Shown in pieces: positions 37,318-47,813 of a stretch of 64,000 bases of DNA (the stretch's first letter is position 1; each line of letters begins with the position of its first letter). Position numbers and translations under genes: made by a program. The stretch is taken from the NCBI GenBank assembly GCA_963842955.1, contig CAWJIJ010000001.1, positions 100,686 through 164,685 on the forward strand. The letters run 5' to 3'. The DNA is from JARFQW01 sp963842955 (GTDB lineage: Bacteria > Pseudomonadota > Gammaproteobacteria > Steroidobacterales > XN24). A model generated the notes under the pieces. It searched no databases. It worked only from the letters and a program-made list of their open reading frames with translations, and was not told where the DNA came from.

Positions 37318-37649
37318 CAGGCCTTGTTGGTACCGGCATCCGGACGCCTTTCGTCCTTCGCGATCTGGTCCAGGGTCCGATCGCTCGTCACGGATGCCGG
37401 CTCGCCGCCAGAGCGGGACAGGTTGTCGTACTCGCCCCGATCCCGGACCAGAACCGTTCCGCCGCCGTATTCCGACGCCGGGATCACACCCTCGAAATCG
37501 GCCTATTCCAGTGGGTGATCCTCGGTGCGGATGGCAAGCCGTTTTTCCCGCGGATCGGCGGAGAACCCCTTGGGTACCGCCCAAGGGGCGAGAGACTGTC
37601 GCCGGCCTCCGAGGCGCCGCGGTCCCGGCCCGGACCGCTCTGCGCTCAT
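37317..37649 (-). pseudogene. LigD-type 3'-phosphoesterase domain, degenerate with an amber stop
   Basis: In the frame ending at the TGA 37319-37317 I read [25 protein letters not shown], stop, ADFEGVIPASEYGGGTVLVRDRGEYDNL. This is the core of the 3'-phosphoesterase domain of bacterial NHEJ ligase LigD (WAVPKGPS, EDHPLDYADFEGVIPEGEYGGG). The stop (TAG, complement of 37503-37505) stands where the family has Tyr. The N-terminal metal-binding part around HDHRARRLHYDLRLE is not recoverable; a faint AHDRPLHDVSGRRT occurs further upstream. Stand-alone phosphoesterase genes exist, so this was probably one, now inactive. No Ku or ligase gene is in the window. Confidence 0.7.
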
Positions 37650-38047
37650 GGGTCATCAGGTACGACGCCCAGAGACATCATGCAGTGGGCGGTCGTGCGC
37701 GGAAGCCATCTGCGCTGTCGCCAGCGCTCCCGTTGGCCGGGTTCAGGGATCAGTCATCCAGCCTGGCGATCCGCGTCCGCTACAAACGCCTGGCCCGCGA
37801 AGAGCTGCTCCTGAATGTTGGCAATGAAAGGGGCCAGAGTCATACGGGGTGGCCTGTTCGGAATCCCGCGGGCTTGACTCCGTTGTCTCTCCCATGCCCG
37901 AAAGCGGCGATTCTGTCCGTTCAATCCGCCAGTCCTGGTCGTTCAGCGAAGCAGGACGTGGTTTTTCTCCGACCCCACAGATCTCGTTCGACACCCTGCC
38001 CGTCGGGGGCATAAGGTATGAACGGTTGATCACGCTCCGGTTTCCCG
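37650..38047. other. Intergenic region without an intact gene
   Basis: About 400 bases. Its left part may hold remains of the phosphoesterase gene's N-terminal codons on the minus strand. The rest shows no convincing frame. The promoter of the cation exchanger should lie at its right end. Confidence 0.45.
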
Positions 38048-39100
38048 ATGCTTGTCATGCTGAAGCCCGCCGAATGGTCGCTGCCCACCAGCGTCCTGCT
38101 GTTTGCCGCCGCCGCAGTAGTGATCGGCGTGTGCGGTGTACTGGTCACCGCCCGTGCCGAGCGCCTCGCCCGGGAGACGGGCCTGGGGCAGGCCATTATG
38201 GGTGCGGTTTTCCTGGGCGCAATGACCTCGCTTTCGGGTCTGATCACGTCGCTTACGGCGGCCTTCCAGGGCCATCCGGAACTCTCGGTCAGCAACGCCG
38301 TGGGTGGTATCGCCGTTCAGACCACGTTCCTTGCCCTTGCCGACATACTCTATCGCAAAGCCAACCTCGAGCACGCAGCGGCTTCCGAGGCGAACCTCGT
38401 GCAGGCGGCCGTCCTGGTCGTGCTTCTCGGGATTGCACTGCTCGCCACCTTCACGCCGGACGGCACGGTAGCCGGTGCCCACCCGATCTCCCTGGCCCTC
38501 ATCGTCGCATACGTGTTCGGACTTCGCCTCATTGCCGGGGCGCACAAGACGCCAATGTGGCGGCCTCGGCTAACCCCGGAGACCCAGTCCGAAGAGGAGG
38601 AACAGGGTATCGAGGCCGGCAGCCGCCGGCTGGTGATGCTCTGGTCAGGCTTCGTGGGCCTTGCCTTGCTGGTCGCGGCGGCCGGCTGGGTCGTGGCCGA
38701 AGCCGGGCTGAACATCGCCGCCGCCACGGGCGCAACGGAAGGCGTCGTAGGGACCCTGCTCACCGCCACCACCACGTCGATCCCCGAGGGCGTCATCGCC
38801 ATAGCGGCAGTTCGCCGGGGGGCGCTGACCCTCGCCGTGGGAGACATTATCGGCGGCAACACCTTCGATGTCCTGTTCCTGTCCTTTTCCGACCTTCTCT
38901 ACCGCGACGGCTCGATTTTCCACGCAATCACGGCCGTACAGTCGTTCTGGCTGGCGCTCAGCCTGCTGATGGCTGCTGTGCTGCTCCTCGGCCTGTTGCG
39001 CCGCGAAAAATATGGCATCGGGAACATCGGCTTCGAGAGCGTCGTTGTGCTCGTTCTCTATGCGGGCAGCGTCGCTTTGCTGGTAGCCGCCCCGAGCTAG
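38048..39100 (+). CDS. Sodium/calcium exchanger (CaCA) family membrane protein
   Basis: 350 aa, about ten helices in two inverted halves. The alpha repeats are FLGAMTSLSGLITSLTAAFQG with SNAVGGIAVQTTFLALAD in the first half and TLLTATTTSIPEGVIAIAAVRRG with VGDIIGGNTFDVLFLSFSD in the second; the acidic residues in SIPEG fit the cation site, while the first repeat has SLSG in place of an acidic residue. A charged loop (TPETQSEEEEQGIEAGSRR) separates the halves. Probably exchanges Ca2+ or another cation for Na+ or H+. An in-frame ATG at 38057 is an equally possible start. Confidence 0.82.
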   Translation: MLVMLKPAEWSLPTSVLLFAAAAVVIGVCGVLVTARAERLARETGLGQAIMGAVFLGAMTSLSGLITSLTAAFQGHPELSVSNAVGGIAVQTTFLALADILYRKANLEHAAASEANLVQAAVLVVLLGIALLATFTPDGTVAGAHPISLALIVAYVFGLRLIAGAHKTPMWRPRLTPETQSEEEEQGIEAGSRRLVMLWSGFVGLALLVAAAGWVVAEAGLNIAAATGATEGVVGTLLTATTTSIPEGVIAIAAVRRGALTLAVGDIIGGNTFDVLFLSFSDLLYRDGSIFHAITAVQSFWLALSLLMAAVLLLGLLRREKYGIGNIGFESVVVLVLYAGSVALLVAAPS

Positions 39101-39211
39101 CGGCATGCGCCCCCGGCCCGCTTTGCCTGCTGCAGGGTCTTCGAACGAATCTAATCAGTGTGAAACCGGGTGCGGAGCTGGTCCTTACTCTGAGCCCAGG
39201 GATTCCGGACC

Positions 39212-40603
39212 TCACAGCGGGACAAAGCTCACCATGAGGGCTGAAATCGCGTAGGTGACGACGAAGGGCAGCACCAGGTGGCCGACCACATCCCGGGCGT
39301 GAAGGCGAATACCCGCGCCCATGACCGGCAGAATGACCAACAGATAGAACGGCTGCAGCAGATTTGTGGAAGTTTCCCCATAGGCCACGGCCATGGCGAC
39401 GCGGGCCACGAGCCGCTCGGGATCGATTCCTTCGAGTGCCGCGAGTGACTTCGCCGCTTCCGTGATCGAAGGCCCGATGACCGCCCATTCTCCGCCTGCC
39501 GAAGGAATAGCAAAATTGACTGCGGCGCCGGCGAACTGGGCCAGCGCCGGCAGCGTATCCACCGACGCATGGCCGATGATCCAGTCCGAGGCGATCGTCG
39601 CCAGGCCGCTGAAGCTCATGATGCCCATAATCCCGGCATAGAAGGGATACTGGAAGATGATGCCCGAGATGTTGGCACAGGCCCGGCGCATGGCGACGAC
39701 GAAGCGCACGGGCGTGCGGTGCGCGAGCATCCCGACCATCAGGAAGATGAAGATCATGATATTGAGATCGATCGAGAAGCCCCGCTCCGCGAAGTGCACC
39801 ACCACGTAGCCGAGGCCTGCGAAGGCAACCATGGCCTGCAGGGTCGCGCTGCGGTTCAGCCGCTCCGCCGGCGACCCCTCGGCCAGCGACATCGCCGCGG
39901 CCTCTTTCTCGACCGGGACCGCCGCGACCGTGTCCGCGTGGAGCATGTCCTCTATGGGGGTGGCGTCCGCGCGCCGGGGTCGCAGCAGCACCATCAGACC
40001 CGGGATCAGCAGCAAGTAGACACCGAGGAAGACGAGATTGAGGCTGCTGCCGAGCGTCCGGTCCACGCCCAGCGGTGCGGCGAGCACGCCGGTCTCGATG
40101 AGGAAGTTGCCATCCGTGTTCATCAACAGCGGAATGGAGCTGGAGAGGCCGCCGACCCAGATCTGGCTCGATACGTAGACACAGGCGGTGAGGTAAGCGT
40201 AGTCGAGGCCGCGTACCCGCTGCGCCATTTCCCGGGCGAATACGGCGGTCAGTGCAACCCAGCCCCAGCTGACGAGGACGAGCATTCCGCCGACAAGCGT
40301 GACGAGGAAATAGACATGGGCGGGCCGGTCGACGCTGCGGCCGAGCCGGTCGATCACGCTCCGGGCGGCGGGAGACAGCGCGATCGCGTAGCCCGTGGTC
40401 AGGATCAGCACCATCTGCATGCCGAAGGCCAGCAGAGCCCAGAATCCCTCGTACCAATGGCCGAGCACCGCGACCGGTGCGCTGTCGGTCAACGCCACGG
40501 CGAGCAGGCCGACGATCAGGGTCAGTCCGAGGGCGAAGACGAAGGGGTCGGGAATAACGTATCGCAGACGGACGGCGAGTGACTGACCCAGTCTTTGAAG
40601 CAT
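39212..40603 (-). CDS. Short-chain fatty acid transporter (AtoE family)
   Basis: 463 aa from the ATG at 40603 (nine further codons upstream are less likely). Twelve or so membrane helices. Family landmarks are YVIPDPFVFALGLTLIVGLLA near the start, GMQMVLILTTGYAIA, SWGWVALTAVFARE, and NFAIPSAGGEWAVIGPSITEAA in the second half. AtoE homologues take up acetoacetate, butyrate and similar acids. The atoDAB CoA-transferase genes that accompany it in E. coli are not here. Confidence 0.86.
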   Translation of the reverse strand: MLQRLGQSLAVRLRYVIPDPFVFALGLTLIVGLLAVALTDSAPVAVLGHWYEGFWALLAFGMQMVLILTTGYAIALSPAARSVIDRLGRSVDRPAHVYFLVTLVGGMLVLVSWGWVALTAVFAREMAQRVRGLDYAYLTACVYVSSQIWVGGLSSSIPLLMNTDGNFLIETGVLAAPLGVDRTLGSSLNLVFLGVYLLLIPGLMVLLRPRRADATPIEDMLHADTVAAVPVEKEAAAMSLAEGSPAERLNRSATLQAMVAFAGLGYVVVHFAERGFSIDLNIMIFIFLMVGMLAHRTPVRFVVAMRRACANISGIIFQYPFYAGIMGIMSFSGLATIASDWIIGHASVDTLPALAQFAGAAVNFAIPSAGGEWAVIGPSITEAAKSLAALEGIDPERLVARVAMAVAYGETSTNLLQPFYLLVILPVMGAGIRLHARDVVGHLVLPFVVTYAISALMVSFVPL

Positions 40604-41040
40604 GCGGTGGCCCCCTTGGCCCGGCAGCATGGGTCCCCCGGGCGGCGCCCGTCAATTGTCGCGGGCGCAACGGGAAGCTACACCAAGCCATCGTCCCGGT
40701 GGACCACCCCGCACATGAGCTCCTTGTGGCCACTCCATCGGCACCGTTGGTCCATCCTCATGTGGCCTCGTCTCCGCCTGGCCCGTCGAACTCACCCCTG
40801 GGAACCGCGTTTGAAGGACTCAGCTGTGCCATGCCGTTTCTGGAACACTATCTGCCGTTCTACGACGGCCTCCGCGGAGCGCCGGTCTTCGTCGAACACG
40901 CGCCGAACGAGCAGGACTCGCCTATGAAACGCGAATCGGGCATTTTTTTGTTGGTTGTTCATCCGTGGCCCCTGAGATATTGGGATGGGTCGCACCTCCA
41001 ATTCTCCGGGTAAGCCCCGAGTGAACAGCCTACTGAGAGA
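40604..41040. other. Intergenic region without recognisable gene
   Basis: 437 bases between two minus-strand genes. A minus-strand frame (40792-41001, 69 aa) and plus-strand frames exist, but none has a ribosome site or known motif. Confidence 0.5.
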
Positions 41041-42765
41041 TCACGCCTGGTCGGACTGCGGCCTGGCCTCGGCGGACTCCAGTGGGGGCGCGCCGCCAGC
41101 TTCCGGCCCGCTCCGATGCCCGAACAGCATCGTCATGTTCAGGCGCCGGTTCATCAGGCCCGACCGGAAGCGGAAATCGTCGGTACGGTGGACGAGGCTG
41201 GAATTGAACATCACCACCCGGTTGCGGCGGTGGGGGACGACCACCTTGTCACTGTCGGCGACGAACGCGTCGATCGCCTCGGGTTCGTTGTTGTAGGCCT
41301 GGAAGTCCCAGTCCGCGGGTGCCTCGCGGGTCCAGACCACCAGGCCGCCGGAATCGGGATCCAGGTTGGCGTCGTCCGGTGTCAGCCAGAAGTTCAGGTT
41401 CACTTTCGCCGGATCCGCGTGGCTGGTGATCCCGGAGAGGGTTGCATCGTAGATGTAACCCCACAGGTGGGTCAGCGGATACGGGCCGACGACCTCGGGC
41501 ATGCGTTCGCGGAGTTCCTCCGCCAGCTGCATTAACAGCGGACAACCAAAGCCATCGTTCAGATAGCTGCCGCAGTAGCCGCCGGCCTTCGAATAGTCGA
41601 ACCAGATGGTGGAGCGCAGCGCATAGCGGCGCAGCGCCTCAATGGCCTCTTCGCGGAGAAATCCGTCCACGACCACGAGACCCGGCTTGGCGTTCTGGTA
41701 GTCCGCCTCGACCTGGCGCCAGTCCACGTCGGGATTCAGCGCGCCGCCGTCCAGGCGTTCCGCGGGTTCGTGGTGGACGAGCCGATGCATGGACCGGCCG
41801 ATCTTCATGAACTGGGCCTCCGTCAGCGTGCGCTTGTGTTCACCCGTCGGGCCGAGACGCAGTTCGTCCAGGATCTCGGTGTAGCCATCGATCAGGGAGC
41901 CGAGGCCGCGCACGCGTACGTTCGCGTCGCGCAGCGCCTCGAGCTGCTCCAGTTCGAGTTTCAGGCTGTGGATTGAGGTTCGCCGCTGTGCCGGATCCCG
42001 GGCCAGCAACGGCAGTTCGTCGGCCTCCGGCATGCGCCGCTTGATCCGCATGGCGCGCTGGTAGCAGGTCATGCCTCCGGCCAGGTCGTCCTGTTCCTTG
42101 TACAGGCTGCCCAGGGCCTGCCAGATGGCGGCATCACCGGGAAAGTCCCGCGCCAGCCGCTCGTACAGCACGCGGGCCTCGTCGATCCGTCCCAGGGCGT
42201 ATTCAGCGGCTGCCAGGTGCTCCCGCGCGTGGCGGTTCACCGGGTCGTCTTTTAGCGCGCGCCGGTACCAACCGGTCGCTTCCTCGACGAGTCCCGCCTC
42301 GTGGAACACCGTGCCGATGGCCAGCCTGGGGGCCGCCCCCAGGCTGTGCTGTTCGAGTGACCTGGCCTCTTCGCGGGCCAGGTCTGCCTGGCCGCCGGCG
42401 AGCAGGGCCTCGAGAAGCCGGACGTGGGCTCGCAGACCGGGGGAGCGGGCGAGATAGCGTCGCCAGAGAGAAACGGCGCGAGCCGCCTGGTCTGTCTCCA
42501 CATAGGCGCGGGCCAGGGCCTCGGCGGCGTCGATGTGGTTGCTGTGCGCCGCCAGGACGGTTTCCAGGTGAGGCAGGGCAGCCACCGGGTCTCCGGCCTG
42601 CACGGCAATGGCGCCGAAACAATACCTCAGCGACAGATCGTCGGGCCGCTGGCGCAGCAGGTCCTCGAGCGCGAGCAGGCACTGCCCTGTGAGCCCCTGG
42701 CGGTGCAGATCGAGGGCGGCATCGAAGCGGCGGCGGTAGTCGGTGGACGCGTTATCCGTGGTCAT
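41041..42765 (-). CDS. TPR protein with C-terminal 2-oxoglutarate/Fe(II) dioxygenase-like domain
   Basis: 574 aa from the ATG at 42765. Residues 1-260 form about six TPRs (LRYCFGAIAVQAGDPVAALPHLETVLAAHSN, AIWQALGSLYKEQDDLAGGMTCYQRAM). After a linker comes a double-stranded beta-helix domain: the H-x-D pair in ITSHADPAKVNLNFWLTPD, then distal His in SSLVHRTDDFRF and an Arg in NRRLNMTMLF, the order expected for iron and 2-oxoglutarate binding. Likely hydroxylates a protein or peptide side chain; the target is unknown. The gene is divergent from an SDR with a palindrome between them. Confidence 0.82.
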   Translation of the reverse strand: MTTDNASTDYRRRFDAALDLHRQGLTGQCLLALEDLLRQRPDDLSLRYCFGAIAVQAGDPVAALPHLETVLAAHSNHIDAAEALARAYVETDQAARAVSLWRRYLARSPGLRAHVRLLEALLAGGQADLAREEARSLEQHSLGAAPRLAIGTVFHEAGLVEEATGWYRRALKDDPVNRHAREHLAAAEYALGRIDEARVLYERLARDFPGDAAIWQALGSLYKEQDDLAGGMTCYQRAMRIKRRMPEADELPLLARDPAQRRTSIHSLKLELEQLEALRDANVRVRGLGSLIDGYTEILDELRLGPTGEHKRTLTEAQFMKIGRSMHRLVHHEPAERLDGGALNPDVDWRQVEADYQNAKPGLVVVDGFLREEAIEALRRYALRSTIWFDYSKAGGYCGSYLNDGFGCPLLMQLAEELRERMPEVVGPYPLTHLWGYIYDATLSGITSHADPAKVNLNFWLTPDDANLDPDSGGLVVWTREAPADWDFQAYNNEPEAIDAFVADSDKVVVPHRRNRVVMFNSSLVHRTDDFRFRSGLMNRRLNMTMLFGHRSGPEAGGAPPLESAEARPQSDQA

Positions 42766-42810
42766 AGGCACCAACGGGCCAGGATTGTGGGGCGGTTCGA
42801 TTCGGATAGG

Positions 42811-42846
42811 CAGTTTACTTAACTTGCTCCGGAGTTCAGTAAACTG
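42811..42846. promoter_or_regulatory. Long palindrome in divergent promoter region
   Basis: CAGTTTACT (42811-42819) and AGTAAACTG (42838-42846) are perfect inverted copies 18 bases apart; between them lies the palindrome CTCCGGAG. It sits between the divergent TPR-dioxygenase and SDR genes, so it may be an operator for both. No regulator gene is adjacent. Confidence 0.6.
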
Positions 42847-42886
42847 TCTGTTCACCGTACTTCCAACCAACGAATCCGGAGCTGCT

Positions 42887-43714
42887 GTGGACAAGGGCTG
42901 GGTGGTGGTGACCGGCGCGTCGTCGGGAATCGGCAGAGCGGCGGCCGACGGGCTGGCCGCCCGCGGCTGGCGTGTCATCGCCACGGCCAGAAAGGATGGC
43001 GACCTGGAGACCCTGCGCCTCGCCGGCCACACGGCACTGCACCTGGAGCTGGCGTCCGAGCAGTCGGTAAGAGCCTTTGCCGGCGCCACCGAATCGATCT
43101 GCGGCGGCCGCCTCCTGGGCTTGTTCAATAACGCGGGCTACGGGCAGCCGGGGGCCGTCGAAGATGTGCCCCGGGAAGCGATGGAGGCGCAGTTCGCGGT
43201 CAACGTCATCGGCACCCATGATGTCACCCGGCGCCTGCTTCCGCTGATGCTCCCCCACCGCGAGGGCCGCGTGATCGTCAACAGCTCCATCCTGGGCCTC
43301 GTCGCGATGCCCTGGCGCGGCGCCTACAATGCCAGCAAGTTCGCGCTGGAGGGCCTGTTCGACACGCTCCGTCTGGAACTCCACGGCAGTGGCGTGGAGG
43401 TCAGCCTCATCGAGCCCGGCCCGGTTTCCACCCGCTTCCGCGAGCACGCCCGCGAGGCGTTCTATCGTTACATCAAGGCAGACAGCAGCCGGCATGAGGC
43501 GACCTACTCGGCCCTGCGTGCACGGCTCGACAGCCGGGACGACCCCGGCGGCTTCACGTTGCCCGCAGAATCCATCATGAAGCCGCTCGTTCATGCCCTC
43601 GAACATCCCCGGCCCCGGCGCCGCTACCTGCTCACGACCCCGGCCCGTGTCATGGGGCCGCTGCGGCACGTACTGCCCGGCGCGTGGCTCGATGCACTGT
43701 TGCGCCGGCAATAG
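42887..43714 (+). CDS. Short-chain dehydrogenase/reductase
   Basis: 275 aa from a GTG preceded by GGAG five bases upstream. TGASSGIG, NNAGYGQPGAVED, catalytic Ser in VNSSILG, YNASKFALEGL (Tyr and Lys) and EPGPVSTRF place it in the classical SDR group close to E. coli YbbO/retinol-dehydrogenase-like enzymes. Substrate unknown. An upstream in-frame ATG at 42743 would cross the palindromic promoter region and the divergent gene's start, so it is rejected. Confidence 0.87.
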   Translation: MDKGWVVVTGASSGIGRAAADGLAARGWRVIATARKDGDLETLRLAGHTALHLELASEQSVRAFAGATESICGGRLLGLFNNAGYGQPGAVEDVPREAMEAQFAVNVIGTHDVTRRLLPLMLPHREGRVIVNSSILGLVAMPWRGAYNASKFALEGLFDTLRLELHGSGVEVSLIEPGPVSTRFREHAREAFYRYIKADSSRHEATYSALRARLDSRDDPGGFTLPAESIMKPLVHALEHPRPRRRYLLTTPARVMGPLRHVLPGAWLDALLRRQ

Positions 43715-43815
43715 GCCGCGGCTTGCTAGAATTGCGGGCCTTGCGAACTCAGCCGAAGGTCCCCATCTTGGCTTCCAATGTCCGCGACCGGACCCCGCGG
43801 GAGGATTGATCCATC

Positions 43816-44166
43816 ATGCCTATCTACGAGTATCAGTGCGGCGACTGCGGCCATTACCTGGATGCTCTGCAGAAAATCAACGACGAGCCCCTGAAGCACT
43901 GCCCGGACTGCGGCGAGCCCAGCCTGAAACGCCTGTTGTCGGCGCCGCGCTTCCGCCTCAAGGGCAGCGGCTGGTACGAGACCGACTTCAAGGACAAGAA
44001 CCGCCGGAACCTGGCAGGCGGTGACAGCGAGAAGTCATCTTCCGGCAAAAGCGACGGCAAGTCTTCGGGCGACAAGAAGCCCCAGAGCAAGTCCGGCTCT
44101 GCGGACGGCGGCGGTGCGGCCAAGAGCAAGCCGTCGTCCTCCGGTGACGCGAAGAAGGCGGACTGA
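43816..44166 (+). CDS. FmdB-family zinc-ribbon protein
   Basis: 116 aa. MPIYEYQCGDCGHYLDALQ and CPDCGEP provide two CxxC pairs for a zinc ribbon; the C-terminal 45 residues are a low-complexity Ser/Lys/Gly tail. FmdB proteins were named as putative regulators, but the role is unproven. The gene opens the conserved run fmdB, DUF502, aspS, nudB, with only three bases to the next gene. GGAGG lies 13 bases upstream of the ATG. Confidence 0.9.
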   Translation: MPIYEYQCGDCGHYLDALQKINDEPLKHCPDCGEPSLKRLLSAPRFRLKGSGWYETDFKDKNRRNLAGGDSEKSSSGKSDGKSSGDKKPQSKSGSADGGGAAKSKPSSSGDAKKAD

Positions 44167-44169
44167 ATC

Positions 44170-44811
44170 GTGTTTCGGGCCCTGCGCAAGTACCTGATCA
44201 CCGGGCTGGTGATCTGGCTCCCGTTGCTGGCCACGGTGCTGGTGATCCGGTTCCTGGTCCGGCTGATGGATCGGACTTTGGTCGTGATCCCGCCGGCCTG
44301 GCGCCCCGAGGAGCTGCTCGGTTTCAGCATTCCGGGGCTGGGGGTGGTGCTGGCGTTCCTGATTCTGCTGATCACCGGCATTCTCGGCGCCAACTTCGTG
44401 GGGCGCAGCGTTGTCGACGGCTGGCACCGGCTGATGGGCCGCATCCCCCTGGTCCGCAGCATTTACAACGGCGCCAAGCAGGTGGCCGAGACCGTGTTCT
44501 CCGACGGCAATGCCTCCTTCAAGAAGGTGATGCTGGTCGAGTATCCCCGACCCGGTCTCTGGGCCCTGTGCTTCCAGACCGCCACCGGCCTGGCGGAAGT
44601 CCAGGATCGGACCGAGGGCGAAGTGGTTTGCGTGTTCCTGCCCACCACGCCGAATCCCACCTCGGGGTTCTTGTTGTTCGTGCCGAAGACCCAGCTCGTA
44701 GAGCTCGACATGAGCGTCGATGAGGCGCTGAAAATGATCATCTCCCTGGGGGTCGTTATACCCCCCTGGAAGGCTCCGGCGTCCCTTGCCAGCCCGCCGG
44801 AGGGTGCGTAA
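44170..44811 (+). CDS. DUF502 membrane protein
   Basis: 213 aa. It starts [26 protein letters not shown] (first helix), then a second helix [23 protein letters not shown], followed by a soluble part with [16 protein letters not shown] and [18 protein letters not shown], all DUF502 signatures. Probably an inner-membrane protein; function unknown. Starts with GTG, three bases after the fmdB stop. Confidence 0.92.
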   Translation: MFRALRKYLITGLVIWLPLLATVLVIRFLVRLMDRTLVVIPPAWRPEELLGFSIPGLGVVLAFLILLITGILGANFVGRSVVDGWHRLMGRIPLVRSIYNGAKQVAETVFSDGNASFKKVMLVEYPRPGLWALCFQTATGLAEVQDRTEGEVVCVFLPTTPNPTSGFLLFVPKTQLVELDMSVDEALKMIISLGVVIPPWKAPASLASPPEGA

Positions 44812-44888
44812 CATCGCCGCCTTTTTCACCGTGCCCCGGATCTGACTTCGGGGCGCCCCGAACCGGGACCGTTCCCAGGACCACAGAC

Positions 44889-46676
<1,788 letters not shown>

Positions 46677-46680
46677 CGGC

Positions 46681-47118
46681 ATGCCGGCCTGGAAGCGGCC
46701 GGAGAGCGTGCTGGTCGTGATCCAGTCGCCGGGTCCGTCATTCCTCTTGCTCAAGCGTATCGATCCCGCGGACTTCTGGCAGTCGGTGACGGGTAGCCTG
46801 GACGAGGGCGAAACCGCCATCGCCGCGGCCTGCCGCGAAGTCGAAGAGGAAACCGGTCTGGACGGCAGCAACGTTCGCTCCACAGGCGTCGTGAACCGAT
46901 ACGCCATTCATCCAGCCTGGCGGCACCGCTATGCGGCGGACGTTGAGGAAAACGTCGAGCACGTGTTCTCGCTGGAACTTCCCGAAGTTCCGGAGATCCG
47001 CCTGGATCCCGCCGAGCACCGGGCCTATCGCTGGCTTCCGGCTACCGAGGCCATTGCGCTCGCCAGCTCGGCGACGGACCGGATTGCCATACGCCATCTG
47101 AGCGGACTGCATCCGTGA
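46681..47118 (+). CDS. nudB: Dihydroneopterin triphosphate diphosphatase (Nudix)
   Basis: 145 aa. The Nudix box reads GSLDEGETAIAAACREVEEETGL, matching GX5EX7REUXEEXGU. KRPESVLVVI near the start and FWQSVTGSLD are NudB-like, and position directly after aspS is where nudB lies in gammaproteobacteria. It removes pyrophosphate from dihydroneopterin triphosphate in folate synthesis. Its TGA overlaps the GTG of the hydrolase gene downstream. Confidence 0.9.
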   Translation: MPAWKRPESVLVVIQSPGPSFLLLKRIDPADFWQSVTGSLDEGETAIAAACREVEEETGLDGSNVRSTGVVNRYAIHPAWRHRYAADVEENVEHVFSLELPEVPEIRLDPAEHRAYRWLPATEAIALASSATDRIAIRHLSGLHP

Positions 47119-47805
47119 GCGCGGCTTCCGTGGCCGACCCTGCGGGGTCCGTCCTGGTCGTGCACGGTCTCTGGAACCAGGGGCCGGAGTCGTATGTGCT
47201 TCGTCAGCGCCTGGCCGCCGACGGTTTTCAGCACCGACGCGATTCGTTATGCGTCGGTGGCTGGTGACCCTGACGACATCGCCGCGCTGCTTGCCGACAA
47301 GATGCATGGCCTGGGTCCCGGCCCGGTGCACCTGGTGGGCCACAGCCTCGGTGGACTGATGATCCTTGCGGCGCTGGAGGCGCATCCGGAACTGCCTCCG
47401 GGGCGGGTCGTGCTGCTGGGTTCGCCGGTGGGGGGCTCGGCCGCCGCAAGGGCATTTGCCGCGACGCCCCTGGGCGCCGTCATGATCGGCCGCGTGCTGC
47501 CCGAGGCCCTGAAACGGGATTTTCAGGCCCCCTCGGACCGGCCGGTGGGGATGATCGCCGGCAACCGCCCGGTGGGCATGGGACGCTTGTTTGCCGATCT
47601 GGGCGGGCCCAGCGACGGTACGATCGCCGTCAGCGAAACCCGAATGCCCGGATTGACCGACCACCTGGTGCTGCCGGTCACCCACACCGGCATGCTGTTC
47701 TCCCCGGACGTGGCGGCCGCGGCGAGCAAATTTCTTTCAACGGGCCGGTTTGCCGTGGGCGGCCCGGGGCGCGGGCTTGCGGAGCCCTTGGCCGGTTCAC
47801 GCTGA
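47115..47805 (+). pseudogene. Alpha/beta hydrolase, frameshifted near the 5' end
   Basis: From the GTG at 47115 (GTGA overlap with nudB) I read VLVVHGLWNQGPESYVLRQRLAADGF, the opening strand and oxyanion region of an alpha/beta hydrolase. The frame then stops early. In another frame IRYASVAGDPDDIAALLADK, the nucleophile elbow VGHSLGGLM and late His in LPVTHTGMLFS continue to 47805. One indel around 47218-47245 accounts for this. Joined length is about 230 residues, normal for the small lipase/esterase group found beside nudB in some genomes. Substrate unknown. Confidence 0.8.
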
Positions 47806-47813
47806 CCGGCCGG

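Noticed and set aside
38958..40733. 591-aa minus-strand frame overlapping the AtoE gene
   Set aside because: Arg/Gly/Pro-rich shadow of the transporter reading frame.
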